DNA of 64,000 bases from Axinella damicornis (GCA_963931865.1 OZ007512.1:10735160-10799159); one strand, 5' to 3'. Positions 54,401-62,582 are shown, counted from the stretch's first letter. Numbers and translations: made by a program. Notes: a model not told the origin generated them from the letters alone.

Positions 54401-55238
54401 AGTCTCGGTTAGAGTTGCGAATGTGCTTAATGGCTGAAAGTAGCAATGAGTGAACTTTGGAGAACCAAAATTAAGGTTGATCCCATGTAGTTATAGCAAT
54501 TATTGACGTCAAGATTTAAGTAAGTAATACACTCCTTAAATACCATACATTTAAAATCCAACAAAGTGCTGGGTTTCACAAGTCCGGTAAGTATGATGAT
54601 TGATATACTATTCAGCTATGCAGACTGTTTGCTAACTATAAAGTGGGCAGGCCCATAGCAAGTTGAAATGGAGTAGTCTGGCCAGATTGTCCAATTTTGC
54701 ACAGAGAAAAGTCACTTGAATCACACGTGATTATTCAAATGAACTTTGAACCATCGCAAAAACTTGCCAAAACTGTACTACGATTGTGGTTTATATACTT
54801 ATACGTACCACTCACAGGACAGAAAACACTCATTGGATTGTCAAAGCAGTAAGTGTAGGATTATCGTGCTCTGGGGTGTTAAGGCCAGGAAGTTGCTATT
54901 TTGTGTAGCTACATTTTGTCTGATATGAGAGAACTGGAAGGTGCAGCAGGATAGTAGGCAGGATAGCTCTAGCCTCAAAAGAATTCTTACAAAGGATACT
55001 CAAGTAAGAGTTTTTCAATTCTACGAGTAAACAGAGATACAGCGAAAACTCCGTTTTCGTGTGTATTCTGTGCCGATACAATGCCGTCCTTAACACAAAC
55101 TACACGGATAATTGACATTCTACTCGGTGAAATACGTACAATAAATCATCAAGACACTTCATTTCATACCGAAAGTAGTGCCCAAGCTAGCCGCTGTGCT
55201 CCTCCAGAACCGTCGCCATCTAGGTCCTTAACAGCCAT
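26544..55238 (-). CDS. Ankyrin-repeat protein with Thr/Pro linker and two helical modules (about 20 exons)
   Basis: Exons in order: 55238-55170 (ATG), 53920-53813, 52735-52637, 51416-51312, 50962-50867, 49870-49736, 48270-48172, 44556-44476, 43931-43827, 41530-41432, 37609-36963, 35772-35643, 34596-34525, 32972-32898, 32131-31995, 30439-30377, 29983-29902, 29170-29102, 28809-28735, 26690-26544 (TGA). All splice sites are GT/AG and phases agree throughout: phase 0 except after 36963, 31995 and 30377. Exons 2-7 are ankyrin repeats, mostly one per exon (EGLTPLMAAVTNSNLELVG, AHMKPLITASEEGHVRMVE); exons 8 and 10 are weaker ankyrin-like repeats. Then comes an Ala/Thr/Pro repeat linker and two copies of an unrecognised helical module. 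Ankyrin repeats bind partner proteins; the specific role is unknown. Alternative: the gene stops at TAA 31993-31991 and the last five exons belong elsewhere. Confidence 0.6.
27683..27824. mobile_element. Hairpin element, 142 bp
   Basis: ggttagacactgagaccaat and its near-complement attggtctcagtgtctaacc bound a palindrome including ccctcgggccct. It sits beside a diverged relative (27495-27545: ccctgggctgtagcgtcccgag). Confidence 0.75.
28078..28221 (+). pseudogene. RecQ-like DNA helicase fragment
   Basis: A 47-residue frame reads IPKQRGAIEAFIS then VFVCLPVGYGKSF, the motif I (Walker A) region of RecQ-type helicases (usual form LPTGYGKS), and stops at TAA. No downstream helicase motifs follow in any frame. 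Probably a dead fragment carried into the intron, on the strand opposite to the host gene. Confidence 0.5.
30650..31552. mobile_element. hAT-type element, 903 bp, 8-bp TSD
   Basis: Ends TAGAGCTGCAACGATA / TATCGTTGCAGCTCTA flanked by ATCAATAC at 30642-30649 and 31553-31560. An 8-bp duplication and GCTGCAACGAT-type ends mark hAT. No transposase. A second MITE is nested inside at 30908-31262. The paralogous site near 36740 lacks the insertion. Confidence 0.85.
30908..31262. mobile_element. Nested GGGGGCTC-rich MITE, 355 bp
   Basis: TIR caggggcggagata / tatctccgcccctg, with internal runs of gggggggctcaagcccccc. Inserted inside the hAT-type element at 30650-31552. Another copy adjoins the assembly gap at 18415. 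Confidence 0.8.
31991..35772 (-). CDS. First helical module (four exons) of the ankyrin gene
   Basis: Exons 35772-35643 (KFTDQMKKADVFEMYCGIDE ... ICISAALMKYRG), 34596-34525 (KVIDKVTHAKCRQLVELFVE), 32972-32898 (GDFGNELSTIGTRKFVEQLV) and 32131-31995. At the end of the last exon, GTGAA|GTAAGC is a donor in the phase the exon at 30439 needs; unspliced, the same bases read AAG TAA and would end the protein. Confidence 0.55.
33340..33572. mobile_element. Decayed TAGCCT-family relative
   Basis: Shares ccccccacttgctagatacg, cttgctgttctgag and ggactgggaacgaggcta with the element at 16409-16789. Confidence 0.6.
36212..36237. repeat. Poly-C run, about 26 bases
   Basis: Uninterrupted C run. A shorter one lies about 200 bases upstream near 36009-36022. 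Both are in the intron between the linker exon and helical module 1. Confidence 0.9.
36440..36720 (-). pseudogene. Decayed duplicate of two module-2 exons
   Basis: Sequence near 36660-36705 (gttttcagtactgaaggttt) and 36460-36490 (gagaaactgggggtagagag) matches the module-2 region at 30555-30600 and 30400-30440, but both frames contain stops. Exon relics left inside the intron after the segment was duplicated. Confidence 0.55.
36963..37609 (-). CDS. Thr/Ala/Pro-repeat linker exon
   Basis: Acceptor ...actcatag, donor GTAAGC; 215 codons open. The N-terminal part is Gln/Pro-rich (GQQQAKPTTPPPQQDTPPEV), followed by roughly 30 imperfect pentapeptides of the ATAPL / ATVTT type, then TTPSPQDMKEMELLRNRALK. 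Looks disordered and could be O-glycosylated or phosphorylated (inference). The opposite strand is also open as an AVxEGAV repeat, an effect of the 15-bp DNA period. Confidence 0.65.
37937..38537. mobile_element. piggyBac-type MITE, 601 bp (twin 1)
   Basis: Begins CCCTTTAAGCCCC and ends GGTGGTTAAAGGG, flanked by TTAA at 37933-37936 and 38538-38541. TTAA duplication and CCCTTTAA ends are diagnostic of piggyBac. No transposase. Confidence 0.9.
38660..39260. mobile_element. piggyBac-type MITE, 601 bp (twin 2)
   Basis: Same length and almost the same sequence as twin 1 (one difference noticed: cggcgcgcc versus cggcacgcc), in the same orientation, with its own TTAA at 38656-38659 and 39261-39264. 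Confidence 0.9.
39403..39444. mobile_element. 42-bp TAGCCT-family MITE with exact 9-bp TSD
   Basis: tagcctcgaacccag ... ctgggtttgaggcta flanked by tggctttgt at 39394-39402 and 39445-39453. Confidence 0.85.
39691..40203. mobile_element. 0.5-kb dispersed repeat, copy 2
   Basis: Near-identical to 9138-9655 from cgaggggcaaccgcactcct to accaggagtgtaat, so recently mobile. Confidence 0.8.
40215..41131. mobile_element. Tc1/mariner-type element, 917 bp
   Basis: About 30-bp near-perfect TIRs (cagtgcaacagagcaagaga / tctcttgctctgttgcactg), TA on both sides (40213-40214 and 41132-41133). No transposase frame. Confidence 0.8.
41432..41530 (-). CDS. Ankyrin-like exon, paralogue of 57024-57122
   Basis: 33 codons, phase 0: DDAQGPLQACIREQLSVTQA ... 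STLEVQDK. The same exon in the upstream gene reads DDAQGLLQACIREQWDVAQA. Confidence 0.65.
42533..42664. mobile_element. 132-bp hairpin MITE nested in copy C
   Basis: Ends cactgtaaaaactga / tcagtttttacagtg, with internal repeats of tagtgatatctgtggca. TG flanks both sides. Confidence 0.8.
42776..43581. mobile_element. 806-bp TIR element nested in copy C
   Basis: Perfect 24-bp TIR starting ctcagtgtggttaaggctgc. Apparent 2-bp TG duplication. The frames inside match no transposase I recognise. Confidence 0.75.
43827..43931 (-). CDS. Helical exon with a fresh 30-bp internal duplication
   Basis: 35 codons: DRLLEDASQNGMHE then LVEHVQMYRQ followed by LVEHVQIYKQM. The paralogue at 58037-58111 has one copy of the 10-residue unit (25 codons). 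Donor GTGAGG. Confidence 0.65.
44476..44556 (-). CDS. Ankyrin-like exon, paralogue of 58847-58927
   Basis: 27 codons: LSQPFVLAVKCQSHECAALL then IARYRGI, phase 0, donor GTAAGT. Confidence 0.65.
45048..45140. repeat. 93-bp near-perfect palindrome
   Basis: gcactcgtgcaataaccaat ... attggttattgcactcatgc around a short loop. A second smaller inverted pair (attgccctgc) lies just upstream at 44880-44930. Confidence 0.75.
45356..45463. repeat. Poly-C run and solo tail of the minisatellite element
   Basis: About 23 C, then 45413-45463 matches the hairpin tail (gtagctgagtgagcgaaatg) of the elements at 3430 and 57370 without any 29-bp units. Confidence 0.7.
46094..47296 (+). mobile_element. 1.1-kb palindrome-ended element, copy D
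   Basis: Complete body plus palindrome (about 47020-47296), same order as copies A, B, C and E. Contains an expanded TTCTTC tract near 46316-46360. Confidence 0.8.
48172..48270 (-). CDS. Ankyrin repeat exon
   Basis: 33 codons: RAFPPITFAVLGGHTNVVKY then LLYQDGFDASLNG. Acceptor gtttgcag, donor GTAAGC. Confidence 0.75.
48405..48447. repeat. Poly-C followed by CA repeat
   Basis: About 17 C, then an ACACAC tract, in an intron of the ankyrin gene. Confidence 0.85.
48706..49128. mobile_element. 0.5-kb dispersed repeat, inverted partial copy 3
   Basis: Matches the reverse complement of 9138-9655 (tacactcctggtaggg ... gtcagaatctttgt in reverse ... cagttgcccctc), more diverged. Confidence 0.65.
49305..49570. 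repeat. Nested GGAGGATAA inverted repeats
   Basis: taccgcggaggataaatcgg/ccgattt-like stems at about 49318-49368, and a larger pair around 49470-49560 (cggaggttatgcg ... cgcataacctccg). Confidence 0.6.
49594..49639. mobile_element. Short TAGCCT-family MITE
   Basis: tagcctcgttcccaggc ... gcctgggaacgaggcta. No exact flanking duplication seen at this copy. Confidence 0.8.
49736..49870 (-). CDS. Ankyrin repeat exon with N-terminal extension
   Basis: 45 codons: IMKFNIGGSKLRME, then MTPLADASSRGRLEIVQALV and ENKAEVNCISQ. Acceptor ctgttttcag, donor GTTAGC. Confidence 0.75.
50490..50506. repeat. Poly-G run
   Basis: About 17 G in an ankyrin-gene intron. Confidence 0.85.
50867..50962 (-). CDS. Ankyrin repeat exon
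   Basis: 32 codons: EGLTPLMAAVTNSNLELVGV then LISHGANVNCSG. Acceptor cttgttcag, donor GTATGT. A textbook ankyrin pattern. Confidence 0.8.
51312..51416 (-). CDS. Ankyrin repeat exon
   Basis: 35 codons: AGNTALLKACASNHPEVVKR then LLQETPAVNVNATNR. Donor GTAAGT. Confidence 0.8.
51477..51989. mobile_element. Short TIR element, about 513 bp
   Basis: Ends accgtagtgtcccgcaatac and its complement gtattaacgggacactacggt. Its right half is the sequence repeated at 1-240. The minus frame inside (residues like EYANSLDYTPP) matches no family I recognise. Confidence 0.7.
52035..52115. repeat. CA-rich microsatellite
   Basis: acacacacacacgcaaacacatgtacacatg-type repeats, in an intron. Confidence 0.8.
52637..52735 (-). 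CDS. Ankyrin repeat exon
   Basis: 33 codons: AHMKPLITASEEGHVRMVEL then LLANGADANLTDQ. Donor GTGTGT. Confidence 0.8.
53407..53590. repeat. Direct repeat of about 45 bp, 120 bp apart
   Basis: tgtagctgctctagctctgc aagccctgaag near 53426 and a close copy near 53545, each preceded by a tgttcgactcc-like block. In an ankyrin-gene intron. Confidence 0.55.
53813..53920 (-). CDS. Ankyrin repeat exon
   Basis: 36 codons: DSCLTPLLVCCFAGEETFEA then ACHLITRGAIINGSPK. Donor GTATCC. Confidence 0.75.
53921..55169 (-). other. Intron 1 of the downstream ankyrin gene
   Basis: No repeat family or extra exon was recognised in this 1.25 kb. Confidence 0.5.
55170..55238 (-). CDS. First exon of the downstream ankyrin gene
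   Basis: ATG in context aatcATGg, 23 codons (MAVKDLDGDGSGGAQRLAWA then LLS), donor GTATGA, phase 0, fitting the first ankyrin exon. It starts 190 bp after the stop of the upstream ankyrin gene. Acidic/Gly start typical of an N-terminus. Confidence 0.6.
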
Positions 55239-55428
55239 GATTGACTGATGTACTGCCGTTTGAACTCAATGCAGGAGCGACGGCACGGATTTACACAAGG
55301 AACTACCAAACGTGATGACTACAATTAGCACAAAGCGAAGCTACAGCTATCGCCGAGAGAGACAAACAAGCAGACTTTACTTCGCTCATTATTAAAACAC
55401 CGCCATTAGCTTACTCTGTGCATAACAT

Positions 55429-58400
55429 TCATCGAATAATCCTGGCCTTAACGCTCCAGAGTGGTATGTCCTATATAAATATATATAAGACTTGGCTGAT
55501 GAGGTTGTACATACCTTGCTTGGGATATCCACTGGCACTCCATTGTGTATCAAGTATGTGACAACATCAACTGATTCCAGTGACTCTTTGTGATGTAGAC
55601 ATGTGAATCCTTCCTATGGAACATGAAGACATATTCCAGTAATACAGATTAATGGAATTGCTATACACACTGCCTCCCATTGTGTGCAACAAATGCAATG
55701 TTGTCATGGAAACAGGGTGACATATCTGACATATTATACATACACCAGTGGAATGTATGGCATTGTGGGATGAGCCTGAGTGAGAGCACATGGTGTGATA
55801 GACCAGTGTGCAGTGTATAACATGCCAGCTAGGCTGCTTTGTGTGTGCACAAGGAGGATGGCACAGTCCTGGACAAGGAAAACAGGCTGGAAAAAATCCA
55901 GACGACAGATTGCAGTAAGCATATACCTTGAACGCAAGGTACAGTCACAAGAAAGCGAATGCGACAAGTGTTGCACTGCGCATGTGCAACACTGTCTTAA
56001 CCTTCAACCATTTGTTGCCTTGTAAAGGGTATCGCATTTACAGAATTGTAGATGGTAGCCTGCCAAAACTGCTGCTGTCGCCAGTTTGCAGACAAAGGGC
56101 TCAAAGACACTAGACTCTACTACGGTGAAAGCGATGTTATTGTGTGCGTAAATTAGGTCAAGGACTGCTTCCGTTGGTGACCTATGTACGCTTGAATATG
56201 AGAAAGAAGAAAGAAGACGATGATATAGGGATTTTTCACTGAATTGTTTATCAACTCCTGCACACTCCAATGTATGATTGCAAGTGTTGTTGTGGACTGC
56301 TAGGCAGTATCATTCTGTGTGTACTTGGTATGGGGTTTGTAGATTGTCTGGCCGTTTCCTGCTACTGCATCAGTATGGTAAATTCGAAAATTCCTTGGCC
56401 CCATCCCTAAATAGAGAACACCAACACAGTCTCTGATATATTTCATGTACATTATCTTTAGCCGTGATGTTAGCTCCATGCTCAATCAGCAACTTCGTGA
56501 TCTCCATCTGGCCTTTAATGCAACAAATATGGAGAGGAGTTCTTCCATCCTGTGGATTGCAGAGCAAACAAAACGAAAACGCAGTCAGACATTATCAAGG
56601 TAAACAAAATCAGTTACAAATTCCATGGGTGATATGGCAAATGTTCACTACACTAAGGAACCCTCTGTAGCTAGTGTCAAGTAATACTTGAGGGGCTTGC
56701 CCTGGGAATCTAGTAGCAAACTGAATACAGTGGAGAAGCTGCATGGTGTCCGCACTGCTCTTGCAACACATCTGGACAGTAAAGGGTAGGATTAGGAGTC
56801 ACATGATGAGGATGCCATTGAAACGAGTTAAACTAGCTATTCTTTCAATCTGTTGCTATTCACTCCTGCTGCTGGACCAACAGTGACTCATAATTGAAGT
56901 AATACTCCAAGTGAGAACTTAGAACAAAAATCTGTAAGTCTACTGCTTCAATACTAATGGTTCATGTGAATGTTGACTATGGCTTTAGCATAGTTGGGTT
57001 TCAAATCAGAAGTTCCTATTTACCTTGTCTTGTGCTTCCAGTGTGCTCCCTGATGTGATAAGGGCTTGTGCTACATCCCACTGTTCCCTGATACAAGCCT
57101 GCAGCAGTCCCTGAGCATCATCCTACACAAACATGTATTATATTAATTACACTCCCGCTGGGGAAATTGTTCCACATACTGTTACTCCTGGTAGTGGAAG
57201 AGATGACCCTCATAGTGTAACCCTCACAGCACACAGCAAAGGATTACACGGTCGTGATCACCATCATGCACTGACCCGCATACATTAAGATTTAATCATG
57301 TGTTTGTGTGCCCGTGTGTGTGTATAACAGATGTGGGATGTTCTGGGGGTTGGACTAGACTATAGTGACGTGCGACCTTCGTACTAAATATACTGAACCT
57401 CGAACTCTGTGAATGCTCACGCAGGGGTTGGAACCTTCCAGAACTCGGTTGGGCAGCTGAAACGGACGCAGTCGGGGAGCAGCAGCTGAAGCGGACGCAG
57501 TTGAGGAGCAGCAGCTGAAGCGGACGCAATTGGGAAGCAGCAGCTGAAGAGGACACAATCGGGGAGCAGTAGCTGAAGTGAACACAGTCGGGGAGCAGCA
57601 GCTTAAGCGAACAAAATCAGGGAGCAGCAGCTGAAGCAGACGCAATTGGGTGCAGGAGCTGAAGTGGATGCAATCTGGTGCAGGAGCTGAAGCGGAAGCG
57701 ATCGGGGAGCAGCAGCTGAAGCGGACGCAATTGGGGACCAGCAGCTGAAGCGGACTCAATCGGGAGCAGCAACTGAAAGCGGACGCAATCAGGGATCAAG
57801 GCGAACAAAGAGGAAGTAGCTGAGTGAGCAAAATGAGCGAAGCTACTTGTAATAATTAGTGGTGGAGTTATGAGCACTTTAGTTTTCCCGCGTGGGTCGC
57901 CATTGCTTGATTGGCAGTATCACTTAGGAAAGGCATACAAAGATTCTGACTACACCATCATGATCACCCTTGAGCACTGATCGAAAGATTACACTCTACT
58001 ACACCATCACGATCACCGTTGAACATCACCCCTCACCATTTGCTTGTACAGCTGTACATGTTCCACCAACTCGTGCATGCTGTTCTGTGTAGCATCTTCA
58101 AGCAGTCGGTCCTGTAGAGATACAAACCAAATCTCTACTGTAACTTCCAACATAACCTCGTGTGTGCAATATTCATCTGTGTGGTTTCTATCTGCAATAA
58201 ATGGGTGTGTAGCAATATAGATTAGTTGCTTGAGCATTATGGGCGAGCCTGAGCAAGCTGCTAATCGGCTATAGTCATTGGTAAAATTTAATAATTATTT
58301 GACCGTCATACATATGTGCATGTGTGTAAATCACCAAATGGTATGTACCTTGAACTGACTCAGGCTGTGATGTGTAATGTGAGGATTTTGCATGTGTTTG

Positions 58401-58927
58401 TGTTAGCTGTCTATCATAAGATGAGGGTAAAATGACAACGGCAATGGGAAAGAATTTGAGGAATTGACACAACTGATCATGCCCAGCCTTAATTCTCTGT
58501 CTCTCCTTGGGTGTCTCCAGTCAAAGGGCTCTGTAACAACTCCTTCCTCACTCTAACCCCTGCTACTATTAATTGTTTGAACATCTCTGCAGTTCTAAGG
58601 CTCTCTCTCACTTTTCTTTTGTCTCTGCCACCCCTGACATTGGCTAGTCCCACACTATATAATTGTCTATTGAATTATTTGTATGTGCATTGCCATTAAC
58701 AAATATTTATATAACTGTGCAAGTCATTAGACTGTGCATGCACATGACTGAAGAGTACATCACCACTTGTAATCATTTTGCCAGTGCTAATTATAAGCTA
58801 CATGCGTACGTCAGCCAGTAGGCTCACCATAATTATGGACACTTACAATGCCTCTGTATCTAGCAATGAGCAAGGTGGCACATTCATGACTCTGACACTT
58901 CACAGCGAGCACAAAGGGCTGTGAAAG
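55429..58927 (-). CDS. Upstream ankyrin-repeat gene, 3' part (six exons; 5' end missing)
   Basis: Exons 58927-58847 (LSQPFVLAVKCQSHECATLL), 58111-58037 (DRLLEDATQNSMHELVEHVQ), 57122-57024 (DDAQGLLQACIREQWDVAQA), 56549-56451 (DGRTPLHICCIKGQMEITK), 55613-55515 (EGFTCLHHKESLESVDVVTY) and 55470-55429 (DIPLWSVKARIIR, TGA). All introns are phase 0 with good GT/AG sites. The first three exons are paralogues of 44556-44476, 43931-43827 and 41530-41432. Upstream of 58927 no start exon was recognised; palindrome element E and the retrotransposon follow, so the gene is truncated by insertion or its 5' exons lie beyond the window. Alternatively these exons belong to one giant gene with the downstream exons. 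Confidence 0.6.
56451..56549 (-). CDS. Canonical ankyrin repeat exon of the upstream gene
   Basis: 33 codons: DGRTPLHICCIKGQMEITKL then LIEHGANITAKDN, the best consensus ankyrin repeat in the window. Acceptor atccacag, donor GTACAT. Confidence 0.85.
57370..57852. repeat. 29-bp minisatellite element (copy 3, longest array)
   Basis: Array about 57455-57795, about 11 units; exact 29-bp spacing measured between gcggacgcag at 57491 and its next copy at 57520. Flanks match 3430-3803. Confidence 0.85.
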
Positions 58928-59215
58928 CTGAAGACAGAAAGAAGAGATATATTACATTGCTTCAATTTCGTAGTTTAAGTTATTATACAATATACTATTA
59001 TATTGGTAAGTACATACCGTAGTCGCGCGTTATTAGGCGCAGCTCACTTAGAGGTGCATATTTGCTGTTAGGCGCAGGTTCAACTCTCGTCCCAGGTACT
59101 CGCTGTTAAGCACTGCAGTCTTCTTCCAGAAACTCTGCCATTTTCGATCCTTCAGAGCGGAAAACAGCTATAATTCGAATTGAAGCGCACTTCCTATTCG
59201 AGGAATGTCATTATT

Positions 59216-60346
59216 ACAAGTAATAAAAAACATTTCAAAATGTAACAGGATGTAGGGATACCAGAACGGCAAAAAGTAAGGAAATAAGGTAGGGATGATC
59301 GCACAAAACAGTGAAGTATACAACCCCCCTACAGAGATCTTTTTCCATAATTATACGTGTATAATGAAAAAAGATATGTAGGGGGATTGTATACTTCACT
59401 GTTTTGTGCGATCATCCCTACCTTGTTTCCTTACTTTTTGCCGTTCTGGTATCCCTACATCCTGTTACATTTTGAAATGTTTTTTATTACTTGTTTACGT
59501 CTTTTTTTTTTTCAGCAGCGCATGCAATTTGCAATCACAGAACAGAAGTCGGTGTCCTCACAAGTAGTAGGAGCCCTTGCTTTGGTATATGGACAATATT
59601 GACTCCGGTATTCACACTGCCAGCATTGGCTGAAGAATCAGACCCAAGTCAACCCTTCTCTGGATGGATACTAAGGCAGTAATCCCTGTCTGAAGACCAT
59701 AATATTAGCTATACCAGAAGTAGCAAGATTTATATATTGTTGAGTCTTTAGACAGGCATTCAGCCCTCTCACAGAACACAGTAGATAGTAACATACACAA
59801 ATTATACGCACAGAGTTTAGAATTTACCTCGAAGTACGAAATTATGTCAACACAATGGCGCAAGACACTTCTAATTCAGCGATCTTTACGTTCGTTGCTA
59901 AGTGATCGCGCATGCGTACAATTAAACGAGAAAATGGCGTGACTAAAGAAGCCATAGTTATTGAGTGGGCAGCTGCAGCCGCCTGGTGAAGACTTGGAGG
60001 TTGCGAAAAAGCGATGGCCAGGTGCACTACTCGGTGTGAAATGCTGCTGTTTCGTGCGAAAACCATCATGAGCGATTGAGGCGACGCTGAGCTAGCCCGT
60101 CTGAAAGAAAGAAGAAGAAGAAAGAAAAACAAATTGCCCGGTTTGCGAGTACCTGGTGTGGTACTTTAGCGACGGTTTTTCGCGACACGAGGAGTCTTGT
60201 TGGTCATGAAAACACTCGAAGATGAATGGTATGTGGTTATAAAGGCTTATAAGTGTACAGTTTTTGAGATTTGGAGAGATTTTTTTGTATTAGCATATAT
60301 TGCGTGTACGTCGTATCCCTACATATAGAGTCTACCGACTCTATGA
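59216..60346 (-). mobile_element. 1.1-kb palindrome-ended element, copy E
   Basis: Palindrome about 59216-59495, body to ctaccgactctatga at 60346. Very similar to copy B. Confidence 0.8.
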
Positions 60347-60543
60347 TTATAAGTATGAAGTCTAAACTTGGTTAGACTAAGTTAACGCATGAAGGAAACG
60401 AGGGGTGGGGCTAGTTGATCTTACACATGCGCAATAAGTGTATCTCACTCATCTCGATCTCGTGGCTAACAGAGCGGCGTCTACCAAGGTCCGAATCGAA
60501 TCTGTCTTGATCCACGCAGGTAACAGACGCATCGATCGTTGGA

Positions 60544-60783
60544 ATGGTGAGTGGGACGGACGACAGCACTGTGAAGTCCAAGGAGGTGTCGGAGGAGGAT
60601 TTGGACCGTGGCGACCGTGGGGCCACAGTCTTCGAATTGACCCCAGCGATGACCGACGCGATTGCCCAGCGGGTGGTGGAAAAGCTGACGGCAACCCCGC
60701 TAGGGCGCACCACGGAGACAACGCCTGGAGCCGGCCCATCAGGGTCATCCACAAGCTCCACAGGTAGGTTAGGTAGAAAATAA
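60544..60783 (+). CDS. First gag-like exon of the retrotransposon
   Basis: Short frame ending in TAA at 60781. The donor-like site inside its end suggests it is spliced to about 61406 rather than translated alone. Acidic, with a predicted helical segment. Confidence is limited by ambiguous phase. Confidence 0.4.
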   Translation: MVSGTDDSTVKSKEVSEEDLDRGDRGATVFELTPAMTDAIAQRVVEKLTATPLGRTTETTPGAGPSGSSTSSTGRLGRK

Positions 60784-61405
60784 GAGGGAAAAAGATGACT
60801 ATACGTAGGTTGAAGTAGGGGCCGGATGGGAGGCGAATGGTAGCAAATAATATAGGCTAGAAGGGATGGGGGAAAGCAATGACCAGGGTCATGGCAACAA
60901 GCAAGGCTACTGTGGCTAGGGAGGGGCCGTAGGGGCCACTTTGGAAAGCAGGTGATTTTCGCCACGGCGGTTTAGTGACCGAGGTGTCACGAGAAGGCAG
61001 TACCCACCAGGGTGTGGCGTGCTTGGGGGATGAGCGGTGACCAAGGTGCCACTGAAGCGTATGCCTCCGCCAGGGTGCAGGGCGTGACAAGGGGTGGCCA
61101 TGGTGCCACCGGCAAGGGTCTCTGATGCCTCTACCAGGGTGTGGAGTGGAAGGAGCGGTGACCATGGTGCCACTGGAAACATGCATCCACTGGGGTATGG
61201 TGCTTCTGGGGAAGACGGGGTGGTGACCAGGGTACCACCAAGCGGTATGCATTCATCATGATGTGGTGCTCCTGGGTGAAGACAAGGGGGCGGTGTGAGA
61301 GGACTGTAAGGACCCCCCGCAATAAGCGGGATGCAGTGCAGAGTGATAAGTAAAGAAAGAGCCGGATAGTGGGCAGTGACTTCGACCACCTATCCCTCTC
61401 CATGC

Positions 61406-62367
61406 AGTGCATTTGGGGGATATCTCAGCAGCAGGGATGATCCCACATTCACCATCAACCGTCACAGAACCAGGCACTACCCAGCCACAGCGATGGCAAG
61501 CCAAGTGGCGGAGGCGATGGGTTCATCGGTTCTGACAGGGGCACTGATGTCCCTGTTGGTCCCCAAACACGAGGGTGACGGAGCCAGGTTGCAGAAGGTG
61601 TGGTTGGGACCAGGGCTTCCCCCAATCCCCAAGAGGGTCCATGAGAGGATGGTGAAGTGGGAGTTTGTTGACTTGGCAGAACTACGCCCACCAGGCACGC
61701 AGGAGGCCATCAATCCAGAGCCGGACCCCCAGCGATATGTGGTCATGCCAGGCCTGGAGTTGGCCAGGGCCAAAAAGAAGCCAATTCGGACATCCACACC
61801 TGGATTTCATGCTTCGCGGTGTATACGGCGGTCATGTCTAAGCCCTATCCGGACGTAGTGCCAGAGTTCATGGCATACATGCTGACAATAATCCGGGCCC
61901 AAAAAGAGTATGAGGAGCCGGCGTGGAGGATCTATGATGAGGTGTACAGGGATGCTGCAGCCTCCTCGGGCAATAAGCAATGGTCAAGGGTCGATGAATC
62001 GATCTTTGCAAAAGTTTCCACAGGGAGAGCGAGGAGGATGAAGTGGTGCTCGACATGTGATGCCATGGGTCATGACCACCAGTCGGACACCTGCCCTCAG
62101 GCCCCTCCTCGTAAAAAGTGGGCGGGGGAGGAGCAGAAGAGAGGTGCCATCGGAGGGGGAGCTCGTCGGCCACAACAACTGCTCTGCTGGGATTTCAACA
62201 GGGGGCACTGCCGCTTCGGCAATCAATGCAAATACCGGCACATGTGCGAGTGTGGAGGGCGCCATCCTGGCTTCCGGTGTCCAAAACAGGGTCTGGCTGG
62301 GGACAACCCAAGAGGAGCCCAAGACACCCGAGAGGAGGCCCGGCTCCACAGGCAGTCTGGCCAGTAG
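61406..62367 (+). CDS. Gag-like zinc-finger protein (frame changes near 61790)
   Basis: The first part (ASQVAEAMGSSVLTGALMSL ... ARAKKKPIR) is in one frame. The second (YTAVMSKPYPDVVPEFMAYM ... CCCH finger) is in another and ends TAG/TGG at 62365-62367. Homologous-looking text continues smoothly across the switch, so a single-base loss is likely. Confidence 0.5.
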
Positions 62368-62582
62368 CTGGCCCAAACGAGTGACCATGGAATACTAGTA
62401 GGATGTCTTTGCTTTTATTGTTTATTCTCTGGAGGTAGGCAACCAGCCTCTCCACTCACGAGGTTGGGTGTGAAAGAACAGTCAGCAGGGGGTGGCCCAC
62501 ACCCAGAGAATTAGGCCATACAGTAGTGATCTACTACTTCGCTGTTTACCCCATGGAGGGCATGATGACCACCCGTTATTAA

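Larger units (their letters stand above)
60363..62398 (+). mobile_element. DIRS-like retrotransposon, 5' and gag-like region
   Basis: A first frame opens at ATG 60544 (FELTPAMTDAIAQRVVEKL, coiled) and ends near a donor-like GTAGGTTAGG. 60780-61400 is not open and carries degenerate repeats of about 60 bp (ggtgaccatggtgccactg), then acceptor-like ctctccatgcag at 61405. From there a gag-like frame runs to about 61790, shifts frame, and continues to 62367 with a CCCH finger (CWDFNRGHCRFGNQCKYRH) and Cys/His motifs on both sides (CSTCDAMGH, CECGGRHPGFRC). Such nucleic-acid-binding gag regions accompany DIRS-type reverse transcriptases. The frame change means decay or programmed shifting. Confidence 0.6.

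Noticed and set aside
57455..57795. CRISPR-like array
   Set aside because: The 29-bp units are contiguous with no spacers, and the genome is clearly eukaryotic.
60411..60965. Minus-strand 184-codon frame and the minus frames at 60857-61412
   Set aside because: They are shadows of the retrotransposon's gag-like region and its repeat block on the other strand.
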